In this document: piece by piece, positions 1 through 6,902 of the stretch
How the letters are laid out: the number at the start of each line of letters is the position of its first letter
Numbering within the stretch: the stretch's first letter is position 1
NCBI GenBank assembly: GCA_027019045.1
Contig: JALUXI010000202.1
Span: 1 to 10,292 of the forward strand
DNA from: Piscirickettsiaceae bacterium
Lineage (GTDB): Bacteria > Pseudomonadota > Gammaproteobacteria > Thiomicrospirales > Thiomicrospiraceae
Reading direction: 5' to 3'
DNA length: 10,292 nt
The notes under the pieces: model-generated
Told to the model about the DNA's origin: nothing
Seen by the model: only the letters and a program-made list of their open reading frames with translations
The model's database searches: none
Translations under genes and position numbers: made by a program

Positions 1-1001
1 TTGTCTTCCCAATGATGCGAGCCAATGCAATCTATGAAGGTGAATATCGCTTAGGCACCTCGATTGCCCGTCCTTTGATTTCAAAACGATTGGTCGAGAT
101 TGCACAAGAGACGGGGGCGGATGCCATCTCTCATGGTGCGACGGGGAAGGGGAATGATCAGGTGCGTTTTGAGCTGAATGCCTATGCTTTAATGCCTGAT
201 GTGCAGGTGATTGCCCCTTGGCGTGAGTGGGATTTGACCTCTCGTGAAAAGTTGATGGCTTATGCGGAAAAGCATGGGATTGCGATTGAGAAGAAAAAGG
301 GTAAAAAGTCGCCTTACTCAATGGATGCTAACTTGCTACACATCTCTTATGAAGGTGGGATTATTGAAGACCCAGCTAATGAGCCAGAAGAAGATATGTG
401 GTTATGGACGGTTTCACCCGAAAAAGCCCCTGATGAGCCGACCTATTTAGAAATTGAATTTGAAAATGGTGATATTGTTGGCATCAATGGCGAAAAGATG
501 AGTCCTGCAACCGTGATGGAATATCTGAATAAAGTTGGCGGTGCCAATGGGATTGGGCGAGATGATATTGTTGAAAACCGCTTTGTGGGAATGAAAGCAC
601 GAGGCTGTTATGAAACTCCAGCGGGAACCATTATGCTCAAAGCACATCGTGCAATGGAGTCTTTGACCATGGATCGTAATGCCGCCCACTTAAAAGATGA
701 CTTGATGCCTCGTTATGCTGAGATGATTTATAACGGCTTCTGGTTCTCGCCAGAGCGTAAAATGCTACAAGCACTGATTGATGAGTCTCAAAAGTTTGTT
801 ACAGGCACAGTGCGAGTGAAGCTGTATAAAGGTAATGTGATTGTGGTGGGCCGTTGGTCTGATTACAGCCTGTTTGATGAAGCGATTGCCACCTTTGAAG
901 AAGATGATGGGGCTTACAACCATAAAGATGCAGAAGGCTTTATTAAGTTGAATGCCCTACGATTACGCATCGAAGCGAAAAAAGGACGAGACTTAAAGTG
1001 A
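1..1001 (+). CDS. argG: Argininosuccinate synthase, C-terminal part (5' end outside window)
   Basis: Cytoplasmic enzyme of arginine synthesis: joins citrulline and aspartate using ATP to give argininosuccinate, AMP and pyrophosphate. The frame is open from the first bases (Val-Phe-Pro directly before the two Met codons at 12-17), so the Met at 12 is internal, as in the family motif FPMMRANA.YEGEY. About 332 codons are visible of a usual 400-405, so roughly the first 70 residues, including the N-terminal ATP-binding loop, lie upstream. Visible family signatures are the substrate-binding stretch GATGKGNDQVRFE (about 135-173), PYSMDANLLH (about 312-341), YETPAGT (609-629) and GRWSDYSLFDE near the C-terminus. 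The stop TGA overlaps the GTG start of pgpA by 4 bases, so the two are probably co-transcribed in part. The length and motifs match the short bacterial subtype rather than the longer E. coli ArgG. Identification is secure. Confidence 0.97.
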   Translation, partial: VFPMMRANAIYEGEYRLGTSIARPLISKRLVEIAQETGADAISHGATGKGNDQVRFELNAYALMPDVQVIAPWREWDLTSREKLMAYAEKHGIAIEKKKGKKSPYSMDANLLHISYEGGIIEDPANEPEEDMWLWTVSPEKAPDEPTYLEIEFENGDIVGINGEKMSPATVMEYLNKVGGANGIGRDDIVENRFVGMKARGCYETPAGTIMLKAHRAMESLTMDRNAAHLKDDLMPRYAEMIYNGFWFSPERKMLQALIDESQKFVTGTVRVKLYKGNVIVVGRWSDYSLFDEAIATFEEDDGAYNHKDAEGFIKLNALRLRIEAKKGRDLK

Positions 1002-1522
1002 GTCAAGCCACGCTTCCAGCAGAATGGCTGAATGCGAATAAAACGCCCAAGTTTCGGGCGTTTTTTCATTATCCCGTACTCTTTTTGGGTTTCGGTTTCG
1101 GTTCAGGCTTATTGCCCAAAGGCCCAGGTACTTGGGGAACTTTGTTGGGGCTATTGCTATTTTTGCCATTAGTTGAGTATTGGCCTGAAATGGCATGGAG
1201 TGTGACTCTATTCGGCACCCTTATCGGGAGTTGGATTTGTGGTCGTTCTGCCGAATTAGTGGGGGTGCATGACCATGGTGGGATTGTCTGGGATGAGTTT
1301 GTCGCCATCTGGTGGGTCATTTTATTGCTACCAGCGCAGACCCCCCTCTACTGGCTGCTTGCTTTTGTGCTGTTTCGGTTTTTTGATATTTTTAAACCCT
1401 TCCCTATTAAACAGCTAGATGCACAGGTCAGTGGTGGCTTTGGCATTATGCTGGATGACTGGGTGGCCGCCCTTTATGCCATTAGTATAATTTGGGCAGT
1501 TTCATTTATTTTTCTGAATTAA
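998..1522 (+). CDS. pgpA: Phosphatidylglycerophosphatase A
   Basis: Inner-membrane phosphatase that removes phosphate from phosphatidylglycerophosphate to give phosphatidylglycerol, a step of phospholipid synthesis. The protein has 174 residues, close to the usual 160-175. Family motifs are GFGSGLLPKGPGTWG (33-47), the acidic block HDHGGIVWDE (91-100), FRFFDIFKPFPI (126-137) and GGFGIMLDDWVA (146-157). Several hydrophobic membrane segments lie between them. I chose the GTG start at 998 because AAGGACGAG lies about 9 bases upstream and no in-frame ATG or GTG lies before the first conserved motif. The start overlaps the argG stop (GTGA), suggesting translational coupling. Oddly, codons 15-23 form a terminator-like hairpin with a T tract. 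pgpA commonly follows thiL in related bacteria, so linkage to argG is less usual (family knowledge, not checked here). Confidence 0.94.
   Translation: MSQATLPAEWLNANKTPKFRAFFHYPVLFLGFGFGSGLLPKGPGTWGTLLGLLLFLPLVEYWPEMAWSVTLFGTLIGSWICGRSAELVGVHDHGGIVWDEFVAIWWVILLLPAQTPLYWLLAFVLFRFFDIFKPFPIKQLDAQVSGGFGIMLDDWVAALYAISIIWAVSFIFLN
1040..1066 (+). terminator. Intrinsic terminator hairpin inside pgpA coding sequence
   Basis: A perfect 9-bp stem, AAAACGCCC (1040-1048) with GGGCGTTTT (1056-1064), encloses a 7-base loop, and the T run continues to 1066. It has the form of a Rho-independent terminator and sits 39 bases after the argG stop. However, it lies within the 5' part of the pgpA frame, so termination there would compete with pgpA expression. 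Whether it works while ribosomes translate pgpA is unknown. Confidence 0.7.
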
Positions 1523-1523
1523 A

Positions 1524-1687
1524 TTGAGCGCTTTGCACGAGATGGTTACACGGATAAAAAAGGCTAAAATTCCTCGACTCTTCGTTGAAAAACTTGGCAA
1601 TAGCTAGCTATTACCTGCGTTTTTCGCCTAGATTCAAGCAATTTTATCTCTTTTTTCTCTCGCGTCCCACTCGTGTAAAGCGCTCAA
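1524..1687. repeat. 164-bp imperfect palindromic element (MITE/ERIC-like)
   Basis: The whole stretch is an inverted repeat around a perfect 14-base palindrome, AATAGCTAGCTATT (1599-1612). Its outer 18 bases, TTGAGCGCTTTGCACGAG (1524-1541) and their complement at 1670-1687, differ at one position. Comparing the two 82-base arms without gaps, I count 55 matching positions, and more with a one-base shift near GAAAAAC. It contains no open frame of note and fills most of the gap between pgpA and the rhodanese gene. It resembles short palindromic intergenic repeats that transcribe to a long hairpin. I do not recognise a named family, and only one copy lies in this window. It may also terminate or stabilise the pgpA transcript. 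Confidence 0.8.
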
Positions 1688-1693
1688 ATCGGG

Positions 1694-1699
1694 TAGAAT
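1694..1699 (+). promoter_or_regulatory. Possible -10 box for the rhodanese gene
   Basis: TAGAAT matches the sigma-70 -10 consensus at five of six positions and lies 34 bases before the start codon, just outside the palindromic element. Any -35 box at the usual spacing would fall inside the element's right arm, and nothing there matches well. Treat as tentative. Confidence 0.35.
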
Positions 1700-1733
1700 A
1701 CGCCGATGATTAAATAACTGTTAGGAGCTTTGA

Positions 1734-2030
1734 ATGTTTATTTCATGTGAAGAGGCAAAAAATTTAATTCGTACCAAAAATGCCCAGTTGGTGGATGTAC
1801 GCACCCCAGAAGAGTATGCAATGAGCAAGTTGCCTGGTGCAGTGAATATTCCTTTGCAGGATATTGAAGCGGTGGCGGATGCGGAACTGGATGATAGCCG
1901 CCCGATTATTGTATTTTGTCGCTCTGGACAACGCTCTCATATGGCTCAGCAAATTCTAATGGCAAAAGGCTTTTCTGATGTGCATAACATGGGACCTTAC
2001 CAGGCTTGGTATCAGTGCCCTGATCAGTAA
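1734..2030 (+). CDS. Single-domain rhodanese-like sulfurtransferase
   Basis: Small cytoplasmic protein of 98 residues with one rhodanese fold; such proteins carry sulfane sulfur on an active-site cysteine as a persulfide. Visible features are DVRTPEEY (21-28), the LPGAVNIP stretch typical of the fold, and the active-site loop CRSGQRS with the catalytic Cys62. The length suits a GlpE/PspE-type single domain. There is no signal peptide, so it is not a periplasmic PspE. The start is supported by AGGAG at 1723-1727, seven bases upstream. It is followed by its own terminator, so it is probably a single-gene unit. The physiological sulfur donor and acceptor cannot be told from sequence. Confidence 0.9.
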   Translation: MFISCEEAKNLIRTKNAQLVDVRTPEEYAMSKLPGAVNIPLQDIEAVADAELDDSRPIIVFCRSGQRSHMAQQILMAKGFSDVHNMGPYQAWYQCPDQ

Positions 2031-2059
2031 GGATTGAGCGGCAGATTAGAATATCAAAG

Positions 2060-2083
2060 AAAGCACCCATGGGTGCTTTTTTT
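2060..2083 (+). terminator. Rho-independent terminator after the rhodanese gene
   Basis: A perfect 20-base palindrome, AAAGCACCCATGGGTGCTTT (2060-2079), forms a tight hairpin and runs into a T tract ending at 2083. It separates the rhodanese gene from the symporter gene 26 bases further on. Confidence 0.88.
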
Positions 2084-2109
2084 ATAGATTTTTTTATAGG
2101 GAAAAAGAG

Positions 2110-3381
2110 ATGAAGTTAACAAAATTAGCGTTGCATTGGCAGATTTTAATTGCCCTAGTTCTAGCGGCCATTATGGGGAGTATCACGGGGACTGAAGGCT
2201 CACTATTTGGCATTCATTGGATGCCTGTCTATGTCTTTATCGGTACGCTGTTTTTAAATGCACTGAAAATGATTGTGGTGCCATTAGTGGTATCGGCCAT
2301 TATCAGTGGGATTGGTGCCATTGGTGATAAAGGAGGCTTTGGTCGTTTGGGGCTGAAGACTTTAGGTTATTATGTGATGACCAGCTTTATTGCAATTATG
2401 ATTGGATTGGTATTGGTGAATATCATTCAGCCAGGTGTGACCCATGCACCGCCGCCTGTGATTGAGCAGAATGACCATGTGGCTGCTGCGGTGGAAGGTA
2501 AAGGCATGGGCGACATCGCTAATGTGTTCTTACGCATGATTCCAACGAATATTGTGCAGGCAGCAGCAGATGGTCAGATGTTGGGGTTGATTTTTTTCAG
2601 CTTACTGTTTGGCTATTTTCTCACCAAAATTCATGGTGAACCTCGAACAGTGATGCAGAATTTTTGGCAGGGGCTGTTTGATGTGATGATGCATATGACC
2701 GATTGGGTAATGAAGTTTGCTCCTTTAGGGGTGTTTGGTCTGGTGGCGGCTTCTATTGCGAAAACAGGCTTTGATCAATTTGGTAATTTAGCCCTGTTTT
2801 TCTTGACGGTGACGCTGGCGCTGGCAGTTCACTTTTTTGTGGTGATGCCTTTGATTCTGAAGTTCTTGGGTGGGGTCAAAAATCCTTGGCTACATTATCA
2901 AGCAATGCTGCCTGCTCTGTTGACTGCTTTTTCAACCAGCTCTTCCGCCTCGACTTTACCTGTGACAATGGAATCTGTCGAAGAGCGGGCAGGGGTGTCC
3001 AATCGGATTTCGAGTTTTGTATTGCCTTTGGGAGCAACGGTAAATATGGATGGCACGGCACTGTATGAGTGTGTTGCAGCGATTTTTATTGCGCAACTGT
3101 TTGGTGTCCATCTTGATTTGGCAACGCAGCTATTGATTGTCTTTGTGGCTTTGACCACATCTATTGGTGTCGCAGGGATTCCCTCAGCCAGTTTGGTGGC
3201 GATCAGCATTATTTTAGTAGCAGTGGGCTTGCCAGCGGAGGCGATTGGCCTGTTGTTAGTTGTGGACCGTTTATTGGATATGATGCGAACCACGGTGAAT
3301 ATATTTAGTGACTCCGTTGGCGCAGTTGTGATTGCCCGTTCTGAAGGAGAGAGCGATGTATTGAGTGAAAAACACTTTTAA
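2110..3381 (+). CDS. Dicarboxylate/amino acid:cation symporter (DAACS/SLC1 family)
   Basis: Inner-membrane secondary transporter of 423 residues, the usual length for this elevator-type family (GltP, GltPh, DctA relatives). It couples uptake of an acidic substrate to Na+ or H+. Visible signatures are the serine-rich re-entrant hairpin AFSTSSSASTLP (273-284), NMDGT (312-316) in the cation-binding region, the second hairpin GIPSAS, and the last-helix motif with D390, R393, T394, N397 and D401. The arginine corresponds to the GltPh residue that recognises the side-chain carboxylate, so glutamate, aspartate or a C4-dicarboxylate is the likely substrate. The family's common G before the last Asp is Ser here. 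A hydrophilic loop at about 113-133 (PPPV...EGKGMG) is typical. ATG 2110 is preceded only by a weak purine-rich site. It is flanked by terminators on both sides, so it is probably transcribed alone. Confidence 0.93.
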   Translation: MKLTKLALHWQILIALVLAAIMGSITGTEGSLFGIHWMPVYVFIGTLFLNALKMIVVPLVVSAIISGIGAIGDKGGFGRLGLKTLGYYVMTSFIAIMIGLVLVNIIQPGVTHAPPPVIEQNDHVAAAVEGKGMGDIANVFLRMIPTNIVQAAADGQMLGLIFFSLLFGYFLTKIHGEPRTVMQNFWQGLFDVMMHMTDWVMKFAPLGVFGLVAASIAKTGFDQFGNLALFFLTVTLALAVHFFVVMPLILKFLGGVKNPWLHYQAMLPALLTAFSTSSSASTLPVTMESVEERAGVSNRISSFVLPLGATVNMDGTALYECVAAIFIAQLFGVHLDLATQLLIVFVALTTSIGVAGIPSASLVAISIILVAVGLPAEAIGLLLVVDRLLDMMRTTVNIFSDSVGAVVIARSEGESDVLSEKHF

Positions 3382-3404
3382 GCGGTATAGTTCGATAGAT
3401 CATT

Positions 3405-3429
3405 AAACGGGACGCAAGTCCCGTTTTTT
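3405..3429 (+). terminator. Terminator between the symporter and the convergent antiporter gene
   Basis: A 9-bp perfect stem, AAACGGGAC (3405-3413) with GTCCCGTTT (3418-3426), carries a GCAA tetraloop and is followed by T to 3429. On the minus strand the same hairpin lies about 20 bases after the antiporter stop but is followed by only a short T run, so it may act weakly in that direction too. Confidence 0.88.
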
Positions 3430-3448
3430 ATAAGCAGGACTGGGGAAT

Positions 3449-5461
3449 TTAAGATTTTTTTGCAGAGGTTTTAAATTTGCCTTTGTGAATGGCTTTTTCC
3501 AGTCGATTCAGGTCACTAGGTTTTCCTTTGAGGATAAGTTTATCATCTTGGTGAAGCTTGGTAGCGGCATCAGGATGATCGCCTCGGATGCCATTGTGTT
3601 TCACGGCCTTTAAGGTGACGCCGTAGTCTTCAAAAGGAATGTCGCCAACAGTTTGGCCAATCAGAGGGTTATGCGCTTCAATCGTCACAGGTGTAATGAT
3701 ATTTTTCATCACCTGGTGATGTTGCGCTTCGGCACTTTCACCTTCTCCCGCATAGTAGCTATCCAGCAAGCTATAACGGCTCTGGCGTACTTTTCTGGCT
3801 TCTTTCAGGACTTTGCTAGGTGGGACGCCGAGCATAATGAGTAGGTGAGACGCTAGCATAATACTGGATTCAAAAGTTTCTGGAATCACTTCGGTTGCTC
3901 CCGCATTTAACAGCTCTTCAAGGTGGGAATCATCTGAGGTACGCACCAGTACGGGCAGTTTGGGTGAAACCTGTTTTATGCTGTGAAGGGTTTTTAGTGC
4001 CATATGGTGATCGTCGTAGGTGATGATGGCGCTTTTGGCGACATCGATATGGGCGGACTTGAGAATACTAGGGTTGCCAGAATCTCCAAAGAAAACGGGT
4101 TCTCCTGCCTCTTGTGCCTCTTTGACTCGTTGGATATCCAAATCAAGCGCAATATAGGGAATAGCATTCTGTTCTAAAAATTTGGCTACGGTCTGGCCGA
4201 CCCGTCCGAAACCTAGGATGAGGACATGATTTTTGGTGAAATGGGTTTGGTGTTCGATTGCCGCAGCCTGTTCGTCGATGTTTTTTAAATAACTACGACC
4301 AATCAAAAGCTTGGTGATTTTGCCATTATATTTAATCAAGAAGGGGGCAATCATCATGCTGAGAACGGCGGCCGTGAGGAGTTTTTGTCCCATCTCTTGC
4401 GGTAGGATTTGGTCATTAAAGGCGAGTGACATCAAGACTAAACCAAATTCTCCCACTTGAGCAAGGGAGAGGGCAGTCCTTAAGGAGACGCCGCTGGTTT
4501 TTTGGAAGAGTTTGGTGATACTGAAAATGGCGAACAGTTTGATTAAAATGATGCCTAGAGTGAGCAGTAGAATTTCTATAAAGTGATTGGCAATGAGTTC
4601 AGGAGAGAGCATCATGCCAATGGTGACAAAAAATAGCCCTAGCAGGACATCTTGAAAAGGGCGGATATCGGCTTCAATCTGATGACGATATTCGGTTTCA
4701 CCGAGCATAATCCCAGCGATAAACGCCCCAAGCGTCATCGAGATGCCCATCTCTTCAGTGAAGGCTGCGGCTCCGAGAACGACGGTCAATACGGCGAGGG
4801 TAAAGAGTTCAGCCGATTTAGCAGCGGCGACTTCATGAAAGAGAGGGCGCAAGAGAAAACGGCCGACTAAAAACATGACGGCGATGACGATTAAGCCATT
4901 ACCAAAAGCGTGTAGAAGGTCTTGGGTAAGCTGTTCATCACTGGTGGCTTGCCCTAATGATGGGATTAAGATCAGGAGTGGGATGGCCATGAGGTCTTGG
5001 AAAATGAGGATGCCAACAGCAGATTTACCATGACGCGTTTGCAATTCAGACTGCTCAATCAACTGTTTAATCACAATGGCGGTGGAGGAGAGGGCGAAAG
5101 CAGCGCCAATCACAATAGCGGCTTTGGCATCTAACCCCAGCCAAGTGGTGAGGTAGTAGAAAATGATGGCGGTGAGTCCGACTTGAAAGGCACCCAGTCC
5201 AAATACCTGTTTGCGCATGGCCCACATTTGGGCGACAGAAAACTCTAGTCCAATGGCAAATAGAAGAAAAACAATACCGAATTCGGCAAGGAAATGGATG
5301 TTTTCTTCATCTTCAATCCAGCCAAGTCCGAAAGGGCCGACAAGGGCACCAACGATGATATAGCTGAGAATAGGGGGGAAATGGAGTCGTCGTGCAGCGG
5401 CGACCGTAATGACGGCAGTTGCGAGCAGAATCACAGAGTGTAGCAGTGCATGATCGCCCAT
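3449..5461 (-). CDS. CPA2-family monovalent cation:proton antiporter (KefB/KefC/YbaL-like)
   Basis: Inner-membrane protein of 670 residues. Residues about 5-385 form the Na+/H+ exchanger-type membrane domain with many hydrophobic helices, including the conserved F154-Q155-D156 site and GLFFVTIGM (275-283). Residues about 410-530 form a TrkA-N/RCK domain with the dinucleotide-binding glycine motif GFGRVG (417-422). Residues about 588-655 form a TrkA-C domain, which is present in YbaL/RosB-type members and absent from classical KefC. The expected role is K+ (or Na+) efflux in exchange for protons, gated by a nucleotide bound to the RCK domain. The start lies 2 bases after the nadC stop, with AGAGGCG of the nadC end as ribosome site, so it is very probably translated from the nadC message. 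No KefF/KefG-type partner gene is adjacent. The exact subfamily is uncertain, so I give no symbol. Confidence 0.92.
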   Translation of the reverse strand: MGDHALLHSVILLATAVITVAAARRLHFPPILSYIIVGALVGPFGLGWIEDEENIHFLAEFGIVFLLFAIGLEFSVAQMWAMRKQVFGLGAFQVGLTAIIFYYLTTWLGLDAKAAIVIGAAFALSSTAIVIKQLIEQSELQTRHGKSAVGILIFQDLMAIPLLILIPSLGQATSDEQLTQDLLHAFGNGLIVIAVMFLVGRFLLRPLFHEVAAAKSAELFTLAVLTVVLGAAAFTEEMGISMTLGAFIAGIMLGETEYRHQIEADIRPFQDVLLGLFFVTIGMMLSPELIANHFIEILLLTLGIILIKLFAIFSITKLFQKTSGVSLRTALSLAQVGEFGLVLMSLAFNDQILPQEMGQKLLTAAVLSMMIAPFLIKYNGKITKLLIGRSYLKNIDEQAAAIEHQTHFTKNHVLILGFGRVGQTVAKFLEQNAIPYIALDLDIQRVKEAQEAGEPVFFGDSGNPSILKSAHIDVAKSAIITYDDHHMALKTLHSIKQVSPKLPVLVRTSDDSHLEELLNAGATEVIPETFESSIMLASHLLIMLGVPPSKVLKEARKVRQSRYSLLDSYYAGEGESAEAQHHQVMKNIITPVTIEAHNPLIGQTVGDIPFEDYGVTLKAVKHNGIRGDHPDAATKLHQDDKLILKGKPSDLNRLEKAIHKGKFKTSAKKS

Positions 5462-5463
5462 AG

Positions 5464-6309
5464 TTACGCCTCTAATTGAAATCTCATAGACAGGTCAATG
5501 GCGTGGAGATGTTTGGTGATGGCGCCCGTCGAGATAAAATCCACCCCTGTTTCTGCCAGTTCAGCGAGGCGATCAATTTCTACATTGCCTGATACTTCTA
5601 ATTTTGCTCTGCCTGTTGCCCCTTCTACTGCTTGCTGGATCTGTTCGGTGGTGAAGTTGTCGAGCATAATAATGTCTGCGCCTGCTTTGACGGCCATTTC
5701 GACTTCAGATAGGGTTTCGGTTTCTACCTCAATGGGTGCATCGGGGTGAAGTTGGCGTGCCTTTTCAACTGCCTTGGCAATGCCGCCTGCGGCCATAATA
5801 TGGTTTTCTTTAATCAGAATAGCATCATAGAGACCAATACGATGGTTTTTTCCGCCGCCAATATGAACAGCATATTTTTGTGCCAGTCTTAAGCAGGGTA
5901 GCGTTTTTCGGGTATCGAGTAGTTGAGTTTGATTTTGAGGTGTCGCATTGAGAGCTTCAACATAGCGATGGGTGGTCGTGGCGGTACCCGATAAGGTTTG
6001 AAGGAAATTGAGTGCGGTGCGCTCGCCTGTCAAAATCTTTTGGGCATTGCCTTGTAGAGTACAGAGTCGTGTGCCTGCTTTGACGGCATCGCCTTCATGT
6101 GAGTGCCACTGGATTTGAATTTGTTGATCTAGTGTTTTAAAAACCTCATCAAACCAAGGACGACCACATACAATCGCATCCTCTTTGGCAATCACTTCCG
6201 CTTTGGCTTGGGTCTGAGGATCAATTAAATCTGCAGTTAAATCGCCCGTGCCGATGTCTTCATCTAGGGCGAGGGTCACGGTTTGAGGCAGGTCTTTAAA
6301 GAAGTTCAT
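5464..6309 (-). CDS. nadC: Nicotinate-nucleotide pyrophosphorylase (carboxylating), quinolinate phosphoribosyltransferase
   Basis: Cytoplasmic enzyme of NAD synthesis: quinolinate plus PRPP gives nicotinate mononucleotide, CO2 and pyrophosphate. The protein has 281 residues, the usual length. Signatures are GERTALNFLQ (95-104), DTRKTLPCLR (132-141), KYAVHIGGGKNHRIGL (145-160), LIKENHI (165-171), the acidic EVETE (194-198), IMLDN (214-218), EVSGN (238-242) and the C-terminal TKHLHAIDLSMRF. The family-typical Gly after TLP or TTP is Cys139 here, a neutral-looking but unusual change. It is divergent from ampD, a common gammaproteobacterial pairing, and is followed after 2 bases by the antiporter gene. 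There is no clear Shine-Dalgarno sequence before ATG 6309, although the start agrees with the family N-terminus. Confidence 0.97.
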   Translation of the reverse strand: MNFFKDLPQTVTLALDEDIGTGDLTADLIDPQTQAKAEVIAKEDAIVCGRPWFDEVFKTLDQQIQIQWHSHEGDAVKAGTRLCTLQGNAQKILTGERTALNFLQTLSGTATTTHRYVEALNATPQNQTQLLDTRKTLPCLRLAQKYAVHIGGGKNHRIGLYDAILIKENHIMAAGGIAKAVEKARQLHPDAPIEVETETLSEVEMAVKAGADIIMLDNFTTEQIQQAVEGATGRAKLEVSGNVEIDRLAELAETGVDFISTGAITKHLHAIDLSMRFQLEA

Positions 6310-6342
6310 AAGTCAATTGTGTATTTTTATTTGAAAGAGGAT

Positions 6343-6348
6343 ATTATA
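6343..6348 (-). promoter_or_regulatory. Candidate -10 box for nadC
   Basis: On the minus strand this reads TATAAT, a perfect -10 consensus, 33 bases upstream of the nadC start. No convincing -35 box is present at the usual spacing, which would lie within the ampD coding region. The overlapping plus-strand reading TATTAT (6342-6347) could serve ampD. Confidence 0.5.
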
Positions 6349-6353
6349 ACGGC

Positions 6354-6902
6354 ATGAATTTCACAGTTGATAAAGAAGCGGGCAAATTATCACCTGCAAA
6401 ATGGATTGCCAGTCCCAATTTTGATGCTCGACCAGCGGGCGTTGAGCCAGAGTTGGTGGTGGTGCATGGTATTAGCTTGCCGCCGAATCAATTTGGAGGG
6501 GAGGGGGTGACACAGTTATTCACCAATCAACTGGATGCCAGTGAACACCCTTACTATGCTGAAATCGCTGATCTGAAAGTCTCCGCTCACCTGTTTATTC
6601 GACGCAATGGTGAGGTGGTGCAGTTTATGCCTCTTCATCAAAGAGCTTGGCATGCGGGCGTATCCAAGTGGCGGGGACGGGAGCGGTGTAATGACTTTTC
6701 CATCGGCATTGAGCTAGAAGGGGCGGATCATCTGCCTTATCGTGCTGAGCAGTATTTGGTCTTAGCCAAGGTGATTCAAGCGTTAAAAGAGGTCTATCCT
6801 ATTCAAGAGGTTGTTGGGCATTGTGATATTGCCCCTGGGCGTAAAACTGATCCTGGTGAGGCGTTTAATTGGAATAGATTGCATCAGTTATTAACGGATT
6901 AG
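6354..6902 (+). CDS. ampD: 1,6-anhydro-N-acetylmuramyl-L-alanine amidase AmpD
   Basis: Cytoplasmic zinc amidase of cell-wall recycling: cuts the stem peptide from anhydro-muropeptides. In bacteria with inducible AmpC it thereby lowers the inducer signal. The protein has 182 residues, the normal AmpD length, with no signal peptide. The zinc ligands expected from the family are visible: His38 (VVHGIS), His156 (GHCDIAPGRKTDPG) and Asp166, with Lys164 in the catalytic region. Other motifs are VSAHLFIRRNGEVVQF (about 77-92), AWHAG and GIELEG. Start ATG 6354 has AAAGAGG rather far upstream (6334-6340), so initiation may be weak or the message nearly leaderless. It diverges from nadC across only 44 bases, and its stop overlaps the stop of the convergent small-protein gene by 4 bases. 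No ampE follows. Confidence 0.96.
   Translation: MNFTVDKEAGKLSPAKWIASPNFDARPAGVEPELVVVHGISLPPNQFGGEGVTQLFTNQLDASEHPYYAEIADLKVSAHLFIRRNGEVVQFMPLHQRAWHAGVSKWRGRERCNDFSIGIELEGADHLPYRAEQYLVLAKVIQALKEVYPIQEVVGHCDIAPGRKTDPGEAFNWNRLHQLLTD

Noticed and set aside
447..689. Minus-strand 80-codon frame inside argG
   Set aside because: Antisense to conserved argininosuccinate synthase sequence, with no supporting start signal.
1524..1687. Possible ordinary terminator or attachment site for pgpA
   Set aside because: The arms are far too long for a terminator, no T tract follows a compact stem, and no integrase or tRNA is nearby; a palindromic repeat explains it better.
2034..2040. TTGAGCG shared with the end of the 164-bp palindrome
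   Set aside because: Only about 7 bases match and no second arm lies nearby; chance similarity.
2898..3293. Minus-strand frame of 131 codons opposite the symporter gene
   Set aside because: It is antisense to strongly conserved symporter motifs, has low-complexity composition and no ribosome site; it is a shadow of the real gene.
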